Of a stretch of 64,000 nucleotides of DNA, positions 26,883 through 35,345 are shown piece after piece (position 1 is the first letter of the stretch; the number at the start of each line of letters is the position of its first letter). The position numbers and the translations under genes are program-made. The stretch comes from Pandoraea cepalis (GTDB lineage: Bacteria > Pseudomonadota > Gammaproteobacteria > Burkholderiales > Burkholderiaceae). The stretch spans positions 744,001-808,000 of the forward strand of contig NZ_CABPSL010000001.1 in the NCBI RefSeq assembly GCF_902459665.1, written 5' to 3'. The notes below the pieces were generated by a model. The model was given only the letters and a program-made list of their open reading frames with translations. It had not been told where the DNA came from and did not search any database.

Positions 26883-26920
26883 AGTTGCATGATAACGCCA
26901 TGTTAAACTCTTATGCAACT
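26883..26920. promoter_or_regulatory. Inverted-repeat operator candidate between the CPYC flavoprotein and Rrf2 genes
   Basis: AGTTGCAT (26883-26890) and ATGCAACT (26913-26920) are perfect inverted arms separated by 22 AT-rich bases. They fill the divergent promoter region and probably bind the Rrf2-type protein. Confidence 0.55.
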
Positions 26921-26949
26921 TGAAAAGTTTCTTGAGATGAGTGCCCACG

Positions 26950-27402
26950 ATGAAGACCGATAGCCGCATGTCTCGCGTCTTGCACGCGTTGATTCACATG
27001 AAGCATGCGGAGGGTCCGCTCACCTCCGAAGCGCTCGGTGAAATGCTGTGCACGAACGCCGTCGTCGTGAGGCGTTTGTTCAGCGGTCTGCGCGATATTG
27101 GATACGTCACTTCGGAGAAAGGGCACGGAGGCGGTTGGGTGCTGGCCGAACCCCTCGAAAACATCACGCTACTGGACGTCTACCGTGCGGTCGGTGAACC
27201 TTCGCTTTTCTCGCATCTTGTTTCGGAGGATCATCCGGAATGTCTTGTCGAACAAGCTGTGAATGCCCATCTTTCGGCGACGCTTCTCGAAGCCGAGGCT
27301 GTCCTGCTGAAAAAATTCGAGAAGGTCACCATTGCGATGCTTGCAGGAGAAGTTGAAACTTCGGCGTTGCGGTCGAAATCGTCTCGCGTAGGGAATAAAT
27401 AG
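26950..27402 (+). CDS. Rrf2-family transcriptional regulator without the iron-sulfur cysteine cluster
   Basis: The 150-residue winged-helix protein has MSRVLHALIHMKHAEGPLTS, then EALGEMLCTNAVVVRRLFSG and GYVTSEKGHGGGWVLAEPLE, the Rrf2 pattern. The three closely spaced cysteines that bind Fe-S in IscR and NsrR are absent: the visible ones are Cys34 and one in HPECLVEQ. Such members often respond to thiol stress or small electrophiles. A GTG nine bases upstream is an alternative start. It is divergent from the second CPYC flavoprotein gene. Confidence 0.8.
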   Translation: MKTDSRMSRVLHALIHMKHAEGPLTSEALGEMLCTNAVVVRRLFSGLRDIGYVTSEKGHGGGWVLAEPLENITLLDVYRAVGEPSLFSHLVSEDHPECLVEQAVNAHLSATLLEAEAVLLKKFEKVTIAMLAGEVETSALRSKSSRVGNK

Positions 27403-27770
27403 CAGTCGCCGTATGCGGCCCGTCCGGTTCGGCGATGCACACGTAGGCGATTGGCAGGGTTGGGATGCGAACCCGCCGTCTAAATGGCAGTTTTGCGGGA
27501 CGGGCTAGTGACTGCCGCTGGCCGCTCGCCGTCGCTCATGACGGTCGGTTTCCGACCCGTTGCTGCCGGTCGCGTATGTGAGTGGAACGTCTGTCTGTCA
27601 GCATAAACCGGTCATTCGACATACCTCAGAGAGGCTGCACGCTTGAATGCCGTGTGGAATGCAACTTGACCGACCTTGCCGGGAACGTCGATTAGAACGC
27701 AGTGCCGGATTAAGTCTGCGGGCGATCACAGGGCTATGTGGCTGAACTGTTGGCCTCAACACCGCTTCGA
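27403..27770. other. Gene-free interval containing a palindromic repeat copy
   Basis: No credible gene. It holds the second copy of the 40-base repeat (27519-27558). It lies downstream of both the Rrf2 gene and the convergent AmiR-type gene. I see no clear intrinsic terminator. Confidence 0.5.
27519..27558. repeat. Dispersed intergenic repeat, copy 2
   Basis: This block matches 25672-25711 except for one base and is in the same orientation. The hairpin core GGTCGG-TTT-CCGACC is at 27543-27557. Confidence 0.75.
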
Positions 27771-28391
27771 TCAGAGTTTGGGTGCCTTTCCTAAACCCAG
27801 CTTTTCCATTGCCTCATGGGCGTCAATTATCATCGTAGCAATTTCCCCTACCGTGACCCGGAGACTTGTTGCGCGTGACCGCATGTGCTCGTAGGCGTCA
27901 TTCTCACTGAGTCGATGGGCATCCATCAGAATCCGTATCGCCTTCTCGATATGGCGTCGCGCCTTGATTGCTTCTTCAAGCTTTCCGATCTTGTGCTGAA
28001 GTCGCTGTTGATAGCCAGAGGAGGCGCGTGCCAGCACCAGCGTGCTCAGTATCCCCGTGGAGCGATACGGCTTCGTGATCACGCCATGCGCCCGCGTGTC
28101 GACGAGCAGTTTCAAAGCTGTCGGGTTCTCATAGTCGGACAGCGCGATGAGCGTCGCATCGGTGTCTGCCGCGCACCAGTTGCCCGCGCTGCGTAACTCG
28201 GGGCCAACAAGAAAGAGGATCACGTCCGCATCTGCGGGCAACTGAGCCGGAAATGGCCAGACGGTGCGAACGGGGCAACCGATGCGGCGCAATTGCTCTT
28301 CCAGAACGCCACGATCCTCTCCCGGCGGATGGATCACGACGACCCGCAGCGAACGCAAATCGTCGAACAGCCGACGCGCGCCGGTGTTCAT
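27771..28391 (-). CDS. amiR: AmiR-like response regulator with an ANTAR RNA-binding domain
   Basis: The 206-residue product has a degenerate receiver-like domain (residues 15-115; it keeps the lysine in VITKPYRS), then a coiled coil near 127-140, then an ANTAR domain (about 134-192: KARRHIEKAIRILMDAHRLS and ENDAYEHMRSRATSLRVTVG). ANTAR proteins bind two tandem hexaloop hairpins in leader RNA and prevent intrinsic termination; AmiR does this for the Pseudomonas amidase operon. It is the last gene of the nitrilase/ABC/asparaginase operon and overlaps the AmiC-like gene by four bases. In the amidase system AmiC silences AmiR until the amide binds. Confidence 0.85.
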   Translation of the reverse strand: MNTGARRLFDDLRSLRVVVIHPPGEDRGVLEEQLRRIGCPVRTVWPFPAQLPADADVILFLVGPELRSAGNWCAADTDATLIALSDYENPTALKLLVDTRAHGVITKPYRSTGILSTLVLARASSGYQQRLQHKIGKLEEAIKARRHIEKAIRILMDAHRLSENDAYEHMRSRATSLRVTVGEIATMIIDAHEAMEKLGLGKAPKL

Positions 28392-29548
28392 GTGAGTTCT
28401 CCGTTAAGCCAGAAGTCCGTGAAGCCGTAAGAGGTCAGATAAGGATCTGGTTTGACCGGACCGCTGCCTTCCCACACGACGTCGAACGCTCCATCTGGGC
28501 GACAGACGGCAATACGTGGCGTAAGGATCGCGTGGTTATTCTCAGGGTCGATCCTGAGCAACCCCTCGGGTGAATCGAACCCGACTTCACGAACAGCCGC
28601 CACCAGCTTTGCTGTGTCGAGACTACGGGTGCGTGCCAAGGCGAGGGCGAAGAGGTGTGCCTGGTTGTATGCCATTTCCGACCACATGCTGGCCGGCTGG
28701 TCTCCGAAACGCGCCTGCCACGCATTCATGAAACGCCGGTTGCTCTCATTGTCTAACGTATTGACGTAGCTGGCAGCTACGATATGCCCGCCACACAATT
28801 CCGGGCCAATCATCCGCGTTTCGCCCTCCGTCATTGTCAGACTGGCGATCGGGATACAGGCGGGATCGATACCGTGTTCGCGATAGAGTTTGTAGAACGC
28901 GCGTGCTCCACGTCCGATCAGGGTCGAAAAAACTACGTCCGGCTCGACGGCCTTGATCTCCCGCACGACCGCTTCGAGGGCGGAAGGGGCCGCGTCGCTT
29001 GGCAGGTAGACTTCTTCCACGATCTCTCCGCCGTGCTCTTCGACCATATCGCGCATGATTCGGTTCGACTCGCGCGGATAGATATAGTCGGCCCCAACCA
29101 GGAAAAAGCGCTTTCCGTGATGGCGGAGAAGATACGCCGCAAGTTGCATGCTGTTCTGGTTAGGTACTGCGCCCGTGTAGATGATGTTCGGCGAATACTC
29201 AAAGCCCTCATAGATCGAGCAGTACCAGAGCAGTGCGTTGTTGCGCTCGATCACCGGCAGCACTGCCTTACGGCTGGAAGAAGTGGAACACCCGAATATT
29301 ACCGTTGCGTCGTCTTCCTGCAGCATGCGTGTAGCGAGCCGCCTGTATTCATCCGGGTCGCTCTTCGGGTCATACACGACGGGGTCAAGCAATCGCCCGT
29401 CGACGCCACCAGCGGCGTTGATTTCTTCGATTGCGAGTACAGTGCCCAAAAAATGCTCGGATTCTGTTGCCGCTGTGACGCCGGTTCGTGAGAACAGGAC
29501 GCCGATGCGCCAGCCTGGCTCAGTAACGGAATTTCGGCTCGAGTTCAT
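28388..29548 (-). CDS. amiC: AmiC-like amide sensor / negative regulator (periplasmic-binding-protein fold, no signal peptide)
   Basis: This 386-residue protein has the type I binding-protein fold of AmiC and UrtA: IGVLFSRTGVTAATESEHFL, AIEEINAAGGVDGRLLDPVV, YDPKSDPDEYRRLATRML, NIIYTGAVPNQNSMQLAAYL and FFLVGADYIYPRESNRIMRD. It has no signal peptide, as expected for a cytoplasmic ligand sensor rather than a transport component; the operon has a separate exported binding protein at 34121-35284. It overlaps the amiR gene by four bases, the same tight pairing as in Pseudomonas aeruginosa. The inducing amide is unknown. Confidence 0.83.
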   Translation of the reverse strand: MNSSRNSVTEPGWRIGVLFSRTGVTAATESEHFLGTVLAIEEINAAGGVDGRLLDPVVYDPKSDPDEYRRLATRMLQEDDATVIFGCSTSSSRKAVLPVIERNNALLWYCSIYEGFEYSPNIIYTGAVPNQNSMQLAAYLLRHHGKRFFLVGADYIYPRESNRIMRDMVEEHGGEIVEEVYLPSDAAPSALEAVVREIKAVEPDVVFSTLIGRGARAFYKLYREHGIDPACIPIASLTMTEGETRMIGPELCGGHIVAASYVNTLDNESNRRFMNAWQARFGDQPASMWSEMAYNQAHLFALALARTRSLDTAKLVAAVREVGFDSPEGLLRIDPENNHAILTPRIAVCRPDGAFDVVWEGSGPVKPDPYLTSYGFTDFWLNGELT

Positions 29549-29558
29549 CTGAAATACC

Positions 29559-30602
29559 TTATCGATCGAAGAGACGCTGGATATCTTCCCGCGCCGAAGA
29601 ATTCTGTAGCGCCAGCATGAGGAGAATTCTCGCTTTCTGTGGGCTGAGATTGTCGGCGAAGATCGAACCTGCCGCCTTCAGTGTGCTCCCGCCGCCAACA
29701 AAACCATACACCGGCAATACCCGGCCGTTGGGCACGCGCGTCGAAATGACAACAGGCACGTCGGCCATGATTGCTTCCCTGATCGCCTCGTACATTTCGG
29801 CGTTGACGTTGCCAAAACCAAGCGCCTGTATCACGATTCCTCTGGCGCCCAGCTTCAGGGCGGCGCGAACCAGGCCACCATCGGCGCCGGCGTACATTGG
29901 TACAATTTCCACGTACGGCAGTGTGTCCCTTTCAAGACGAATGAACTGCCGGCGCACAGGTGAGCGGGCAAATACAACACGGTCTTCGTCCACTGTTCCA
30001 AGGAACCCGAAATCCCCGGACCGGAATGCTTCCACATCAGCCGTATGTGCCTTGGTGACCTCCCGCGCCGCATTGATCTGGTTGTTCAATACAACAACGG
30101 CGCCTTTGCCGCGTGCATCCGGCGAAAGGCAAACTCGCGCAGCATTGAGCAGGTTACGCGGACCATCGAAATCGGATGCAGACGCGTTACGCTGCGCACC
30201 GGTTAGAACGATCGGCTTGTGCGTGTCGGTTGTCAGATCGAGAAACCAGGCGGTTTCTTCCAGGGTGTCCGTTCCATGGGAAACAATAACGCCCGCCACG
30301 TCATCCTTTGCCAGCGCAGATGATATTGCCCTGTGCAGCTCAATCCAACGCTGCGGCCCCATGTAATCGGAAGGCACATTGGACAGGTTGTTGACCTCCA
30401 GTCTTGCGATCGCGGTGATGGCCGGGACAGCCGCCAACAGGTCTTCGCCGGACAGAGCCGGGACCGGCGCCTGTTTCAGCGGATCGATCTTCATCGCAAT
30501 GGTACCGCCCGTTGCGATGTAGGCACACTTAGGGAGTTGGGAAGGAGCAGAGGCAGTCATCGGTTCGTTAAATGGGTCATCGTTGGCGACGGCGATAGAC
30601 AC
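29559..30602 (-). CDS. L-asparaginase-family amidohydrolase (type II-like)
   Basis: The 347-residue product has both asparaginase signatures: YIATGGTIAMK with Thr31 as the nucleophile, and GVIVSHGTDTLEETAWF with the Thr111-Asp112 pair. There is no signal peptide, so it is probably cytoplasmic. It hydrolyses the amide of asparagine, glutamine or a related compound to ammonia. Its place inside an amide-import operon suggests that it acts on the imported compound or on the nitrilase product. The start is a GTG at 30602; an ATG at 30560 is an alternative, and neither has a strong ribosome site. Confidence 0.85.
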   Translation of the reverse strand: MSIAVANDDPFNEPMTASAPSQLPKCAYIATGGTIAMKIDPLKQAPVPALSGEDLLAAVPAITAIARLEVNNLSNVPSDYMGPQRWIELHRAISSALAKDDVAGVIVSHGTDTLEETAWFLDLTTDTHKPIVLTGAQRNASASDFDGPRNLLNAARVCLSPDARGKGAVVVLNNQINAAREVTKAHTADVEAFRSGDFGFLGTVDEDRVVFARSPVRRQFIRLERDTLPYVEIVPMYAGADGGLVRAALKLGARGIVIQALGFGNVNAEMYEAIREAIMADVPVVISTRVPNGRVLPVYGFVGGGSTLKAAGSIFADNLSPQKARILLMLALQNSSAREDIQRLFDR

Positions 30603-30651
30603 GCCATGCAGGGCTGAACCGCCCGCCCGCGGCGTGTCTTTTCAGACCGAC

Positions 30652-31359
30652 TTAGACGCGGAGGTGCTCGAATACCGAATCTGCAGCTACCGGGTTTTTC
30701 GCATCACCGTTGTCGATAATTTCGCCCTGCTTCAGCACGGCATAGCGGTCTGCGACCTTCAGGGCGAAAGGCACGTGCTGCTCGATCAGCAGCAGTGTTG
30801 TGCCGTGGCGACGTCGTTCCCAAAGCAGCGCTTCGGCAAGGCGGTCAATGACCGACGGTTGCAGACCCTCAGTGATTTCATCAAGCAGGATGATCGATGG
30901 GCGCATCATGAGGGCGCGGGCGACCAGCAACATCTTCTGCTCGCCGCCGGACAGTGTGCCCGCATGTTGCTTGAGTCGGCTCTTGAAGACCGGAAAAATC
31001 GGTTCGATTTCCGCAAACCGCTCGTCGAACACCGATACCTTTTCAAGTCCGAGGCGCAGATTGTCACGGATAGTGAGATCCGGAAACAACGCGTGTTCCT
31101 GCGCCGCGTAAGCGATTCCGGCACGGGCAATCCGGTGCGGCGGCAGGCGGGTGATGTCCTGCCCGTTCAGATGGATTGCACCGCTCTTTTTCGGCAGGTA
31201 GCCCATGATCGTCTTGAGCAGCGTCGTCTTGCCCATGCCGTTCTTGCCAAGCAGGGCTACCGCGTCGCCGCTCGCGACGGTCATGGATAGCTTGCGCAGC
31301 ACCACGGAAGCCTTGTATCCGCTGGTCACGTCCTGCAGGTCCAATGCGATCTGGCTCAT
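30652..31359 (-). CDS. Branched-chain/urea-type ABC transporter ATP-binding protein (LivF/UrtE type)
   Basis: This 235-residue ATPase has Walker A GKNGMGKTT at residues 38-46, the signature LSGGEQ at 136-141 and Walker B ILLDE near 157-161, followed by ITEGLQP as in LivF and UrtE. It energises the importer together with the fused ATPase at 31356-33218, whose stop it overlaps by four bases. The partner genes and the AmiC/AmiR pair suggest an amide or urea-like substrate. Confidence 0.88.
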   Translation of the reverse strand: MSQIALDLQDVTSGYKASVVLRKLSMTVASGDAVALLGKNGMGKTTLLKTIMGYLPKKSGAIHLNGQDITRLPPHRIARAGIAYAAQEHALFPDLTIRDNLRLGLEKVSVFDERFAEIEPIFPVFKSRLKQHAGTLSGGEQKMLLVARALMMRPSIILLDEITEGLQPSVIDRLAEALLWERRRHGTTLLLIEQHVPFALKVADRYAVLKQGEIIDNGDAKNPVAADSVFEHLRV

Positions 31360-33218
31360 GATGCCTCCCCTGATGTGGCGGTACCCGCGCTTCCCGTATC
31401 GTGCGCGGTTCCGGCATATATCGTTCTGACCAACTCCGAATTGACTACCTCATCGAAGCTGCCTTGCATCACGATTTGACCCTGATGCAGGACTACGATG
31501 CGTGTTGCGATTTCCTTCACGAAGTCGAGGTCGTGTTCAACCAGCAGGCAACACAGTTGATACTGGTGAGCCAATGCCGCAAGCACGTTGCCGATCTGCG
31601 TACGTTCGGTTTTTGTCAATCCTGCCGTTGGTTCGTCGAGCAGCACGATACGCGGCTCCAATGCAAGCACCATCGCCAGTTCCAGTGCCTGCTGCTGGCC
31701 GTGCGACAGGTCTTTCGCTACGGCCCCCAGCTTCTGGTCGAGGCCCGTTGTGCGAACTACCTCGAGCGCATACGGTGGCAATGCAAGCGTGTGTGAACGC
31801 TTGAAGAACGAAGGCCGTTCGATGATCGTGCCAGAGATCCTCAGGCATTCCCCGACTGTCAGGGAATCGAATATGTTCGCGTTCTGGAATTTGCGGCCCA
31901 GACCGAAACGCACGCACTGGTCAGGCGGCAAATCGCGGATATCATTTCCGCAAAGCACAACCGTGCCGTCGGAACGCTCTGCACCGTCGCTCATGCATCG
32001 CATCAATGTGGTTTTGCCTGCTCCGTTCGGCCCGATCAGTCCAACCAGTTCCCCCGCTTTGGCATTCAGGTCGATGCCCTGCAGCACCTTCAGGCTACCG
32101 AAATGTTTGGCGACACCGGCCATCTGCAGCGCCGGCGCGGAAGCCGGTTGCACATGATCGGGGCGCACGGGACGCTCAACCAGTTCGAGTTCAACGGCAT
32201 TTCCAGTCAGACTGCGAAACGGTTTGAGCAGCAATGGCACCAGGCCTTGCGGCAACAGGACAATTACCGCGACGAACGCCGCACCAAGGATGAGCTGCCA
32301 TGCAAACGGCATGCTGCCGCTCAGATACGACGTTGCAACATTGATCAGCAGCGTGCCAATCACAGGTCCCCACAATGTACCTCGACCGCCGAGTGCGACC
32401 CATATGATCAACTGCGTCCCTAGAACGAAGCCGGTCAGTTCCGGCGCAACCACGCCGCTGAACGATCCATAGCCAAATCCCGCGATGCTGGCAACAATGG
32501 CCGCCACAACCAGCAGGACAATCTTCCCAAGCGATGTGTTGATGCCAAGGTATGAACAGCGCGATTCATTATCGCGAATGGCCACCAGCACGCGGCCGCC
32601 ATCGCTGCGCACGAAAAGCCACGCAAGCGTCGCGATGCCCAGCAATCCAGCACCCGCTATCCAGTACCACGCGTGGAGCGACAGATCAAATGTTTCGTAG
32701 CCGGTCAGGCCCGAGCTTGAGCCGGTCCACTCACCGCCAGACAGGAGCACCTGGCTGAGAACGATTGGCAAGACGAGCGACATCACAGTGGCAAAGAATG
32801 GAGAAGCGCCCCGATAAAATGACAGCCAGCCGAGCAACACTGCGATCACGGCCGCGACGAGGATGGCGGCGCCCACTGCCAGTACGACGTATCCGGGCGA
32901 GAAGCCGCCGTATGTGAACAAGAGGCCCGCGGCATAGGCACCAACGCCGAAGAAGGCCGATTGCCCGAACGTCAGGTAACCCGTATAGCCCCACAGGATG
33001 TCGACGGTTACCGCGACGATCGAGAAGAAGAACGCCTGAATCAGGACGTTCAGGAGGTACGTGCCGAACAGGAACGGACCGACGGCCAGCAGCAGAACGG
33101 CCGATGCACCGACCAGAAGCATTCCGCGCGAAGGTATCTTTCGCCGATCCGACAACCGAATCTCGCTTTGCGAGGATTTGACGCCGACAGGGGCCGGCGA
33201 CATGTTGATTTTAGCCAT
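31356..33218 (-). CDS. Fused ABC permease (LivM/UrtC type) and ATP-binding protein (LivG/UrtD type)
   Basis: The 620-residue product joins two subunits that are often separate. Residues 30-340 form a LivM-type permease with about nine membrane helices (VDILWGYTGYLTFGQSAFFG near 75, and a cytoplasmic EAA-like loop RDNESRCSYLGIN). Residues 365-600 form a LivG-type ATPase with GPNGAGKTT, LSHGQQQALEL and LLDEPTAGL. The start at 33218 overlaps the end of the LivH-type gene by eight bases. Fused LivM-LivG proteins are known in Burkholderiales. Confidence 0.88.
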   Translation of the reverse strand: MAKINMSPAPVGVKSSQSEIRLSDRRKIPSRGMLLVGASAVLLLAVGPFLFGTYLLNVLIQAFFFSIVAVTVDILWGYTGYLTFGQSAFFGVGAYAAGLLFTYGGFSPGYVVLAVGAAILVAAVIAVLLGWLSFYRGASPFFATVMSLVLPIVLSQVLLSGGEWTGSSSGLTGYETFDLSLHAWYWIAGAGLLGIATLAWLFVRSDGGRVLVAIRDNESRCSYLGINTSLGKIVLLVVAAIVASIAGFGYGSFSGVVAPELTGFVLGTQLIIWVALGGRGTLWGPVIGTLLINVATSYLSGSMPFAWQLILGAAFVAVIVLLPQGLVPLLLKPFRSLTGNAVELELVERPVRPDHVQPASAPALQMAGVAKHFGSLKVLQGIDLNAKAGELVGLIGPNGAGKTTLMRCMSDGAERSDGTVVLCGNDIRDLPPDQCVRFGLGRKFQNANIFDSLTVGECLRISGTIIERPSFFKRSHTLALPPYALEVVRTTGLDQKLGAVAKDLSHGQQQALELAMVLALEPRIVLLDEPTAGLTKTERTQIGNVLAALAHQYQLCCLLVEHDLDFVKEIATRIVVLHQGQIVMQGSFDEVVNSELVRTIYAGTAHDTGSAGTATSGEAS

Positions 33219-34044
33219 GCGAGAACCCCTTCGGACGAACGCGCAGCGTGAGAGCGGCAAGTACGGCGATGGTCAGGCCACCCAATACCGGACTGACAAA
33301 CGTGCTAACAAGAACCTGGCACGCCCCGAACACCAGACACGTAACCAGCAGGCTGACCATCGAGTAGCCTGAAACCATGACCAGCATGAAGGCACTGACC
33401 AGCCACGGTAGCCCCATGTTGGGATCGACGCTTGACAAGGGCGTAATCAGCGTGCCCGCCAGGGAACCAAGCGCTGCGCCCAGACTGAACGTGATGAAGC
33501 GGATGCGTCCAGAATGAATGCCGAGTCCGCGCGCGAGATCCTCATTCATGATCACCGCACGGGTCTTGACGCCAAAGCGTGTGCCGGACAGTAGCGCGGT
33601 GAGAAGCCCGCACAAGCCCAACGCGATCGGAATCAGCAGCAGGCGATAGGCAGAATAGTCCGTACCGGCGATCGAGAATGCTCCCTTCAGCGGCGTTTCG
33701 ACAAACTGCACCTCCCGGCCGAACACCATCACAATGATCTGCCCGATGACGATTCCGAGACCCCAGGTGGCAAGGATTGCGTCGAGGGGGCGCTTATACA
33801 GGGGACGCACGATCACCTGCTCGACGAGCATGCCAACTCCTACGCCCACAGCCATTGCGAGTGGCACGCCAAACCATGGATTGAGTTTCAATTGCGTGAC
33901 CACAAAGCTCGAGTAGGCACCCATCGTCAGCAGCGCACCGTGGGCGAAGTTGACGATTTTCATCACGCCGAAAATCATCATCAAGCCGGCGGTCACGATG
34001 AACAGTATCGCCGCGGTGGTGAAAATATCTAGTGCTAGAACCAT
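33211..34044 (-). CDS. Branched-chain/urea-type ABC transporter permease (LivH/UrtB type)
   Basis: This 277-residue protein has about eight membrane helices and LivH landmarks: MMIFGVMKIVNFAHGALLTM, LATWGLGIVIGQ, and AVIMNEDLARGLGIHSGRIR, the cytoplasmic ATPase-contact loop. GGAG lies eight bases before the chosen ATG at 34044; the longer frame upstream is arginine-rich and not membrane-like. Together with the fused protein it forms the membrane channel. Confidence 0.88.
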   Translation of the reverse strand: MVLALDIFTTAAILFIVTAGLMMIFGVMKIVNFAHGALLTMGAYSSFVVTQLKLNPWFGVPLAMAVGVGVGMLVEQVIVRPLYKRPLDAILATWGLGIVIGQIIVMVFGREVQFVETPLKGAFSIAGTDYSAYRLLLIPIALGLCGLLTALLSGTRFGVKTRAVIMNEDLARGLGIHSGRIRFITFSLGAALGSLAGTLITPLSSVDPNMGLPWLVSAFMLVMVSGYSMVSLLVTCLVFGACQVLVSTFVSPVLGGLTIAVLAALTLRVRPKGFSHG

Positions 34045-34120
34045 TTCCGTCTCCAGTCGCATCCGCCCGCGCGGCGTACCACGCCAAGCCAGCAGGCGGA
34101 TGCCTTGTCCTTGACCTCGT

Positions 34121-35284
34121 CTACTTGATGTTCGGGCATTGCGAGCCCGGATTGACATCAGGGAAGGTCTGCAAAATCTTCACGGAACCATCGGGCTGGA
34201 TCTGACCGAGGCGCATCGCAAGCGGCGTGTGCCGGCTCTTGTCCATCGATACCACGCCGCGTGGCCCATTGAACGATACCTGGCCAAGTGCCTTTATCAC
34301 CTTGCCTGGGTCTGTCGAGCCCGCCTTTTCGACCGCGGCCTTGTAAAGGAAGAAGGCCTCGTACTGCGGCTCGGACAGTTCGTTGGGCGTCTTTACGTCC
34401 TTCCCAAACTGTTTGTCCATTGCAGTGAGAAATTTCTTGTTTGCGGACGTGTCAATGCTCGTCAGATAGGACCCGGACATGTAGATGCCCGTGGCAACGT
34501 CACCCATGCTCTTCGCTGTCCCTTCGTCAATGGCGAGGTTGCCGTACGGCAGCGTCATCCCCGAACCCTTCAGCTGCTTGGCGAGCGCCACATTAGGCGC
34601 TCCCCCCGCTGTGGCGCTAATCAGCGCATCGGGATGAACGGAACGGATCTTGGAAAGAATCGGTGTCCAGTCCGTGCTGTCGATCGGCAGGTACTCTTCA
34701 CCGACAACCTTGCCGCCGTGCTGCTCGATATATTTCTTTGTGAACTCGAGCATGCCGCGACCGAACGCATAGTCGCTGCCGACCAGGTAGAACGTCTTCG
34801 CGCCCTTGCTCTTCTCGAAGAAGTCGACGACAGGTGCGACCTGTTGCTCCGGCACCCAGCCGTTGACATACATCCACGGACTGCACGACCGGCCTTCATA
34901 GAACGACGTGTAGATGAACGGCTTCTTGCCGCGAGCGACGATGGGCAAAGCAGCATTGCGCGCCGCACTGGTCTCCATCGAGATGATCGCGTCAACGTCT
35001 TTCTGGAACACCAGCGTGTCGTACGCCTTCTGTGCGCCGACTGCACCAGACGCGTCGTCTGCGATTTCGAGCTGGACCTTGCGTCCCAGGATGCCACCGG
35101 CGGCGTTGATTTCTTCGACCGCGAGCTGCGATGACTGCACGACGGCAGGTGCGACTACGCTGTTGGCGCCGGACAAGCCAACCGCAACACCGATCTTGAT
35201 GGGCTCTGCGGCATATGTGTTTGCAGCAAGCGCGGCTATCGCAGCTACGGCGCCTACAAGGACGCGATGTTTGAACTGATTCAT
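34121..35284 (-). CDS. Exported substrate-binding protein of the ABC importer (UrtA/AmiC-like fold)
   Basis: The 387-residue product starts with a signal peptide (residues 1-25, KHRVLVGAVAAIAALA then ANTYA, cleavage before AEPIK). The mature part has GLSGANSVVAPAVVQSSQLA, VEEINAAGGILGRKVQLEIA and a Rossmann-like second lobe FYLVGSDYAFGRGMLEFTKK. This fold binds amides, urea or branched-chain amino acids in the periplasm. GGAG precedes the ATG at 35284. It lies 76 bases upstream of the LivH-type gene and 61 downstream of the nitrilase gene. Confidence 0.88.
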   Translation of the reverse strand: MNQFKHRVLVGAVAAIAALAANTYAAEPIKIGVAVGLSGANSVVAPAVVQSSQLAVEEINAAGGILGRKVQLEIADDASGAVGAQKAYDTLVFQKDVDAIISMETSAARNAALPIVARGKKPFIYTSFYEGRSCSPWMYVNGWVPEQQVAPVVDFFEKSKGAKTFYLVGSDYAFGRGMLEFTKKYIEQHGGKVVGEEYLPIDSTDWTPILSKIRSVHPDALISATAGGAPNVALAKQLKGSGMTLPYGNLAIDEGTAKSMGDVATGIYMSGSYLTSIDTSANKKFLTAMDKQFGKDVKTPNELSEPQYEAFFLYKAAVEKAGSTDPGKVIKALGQVSFNGPRGVVSMDKSRHTPLAMRLGQIQPDGSVKILQTFPDVNPGSQCPNIK

Positions 35285-35345
35285 GGTGTCTCCTTCACGT
35301 AAGGTCGGTTTCGTTTTCAGGATCATGCGGACATTGCCTGGCAGC

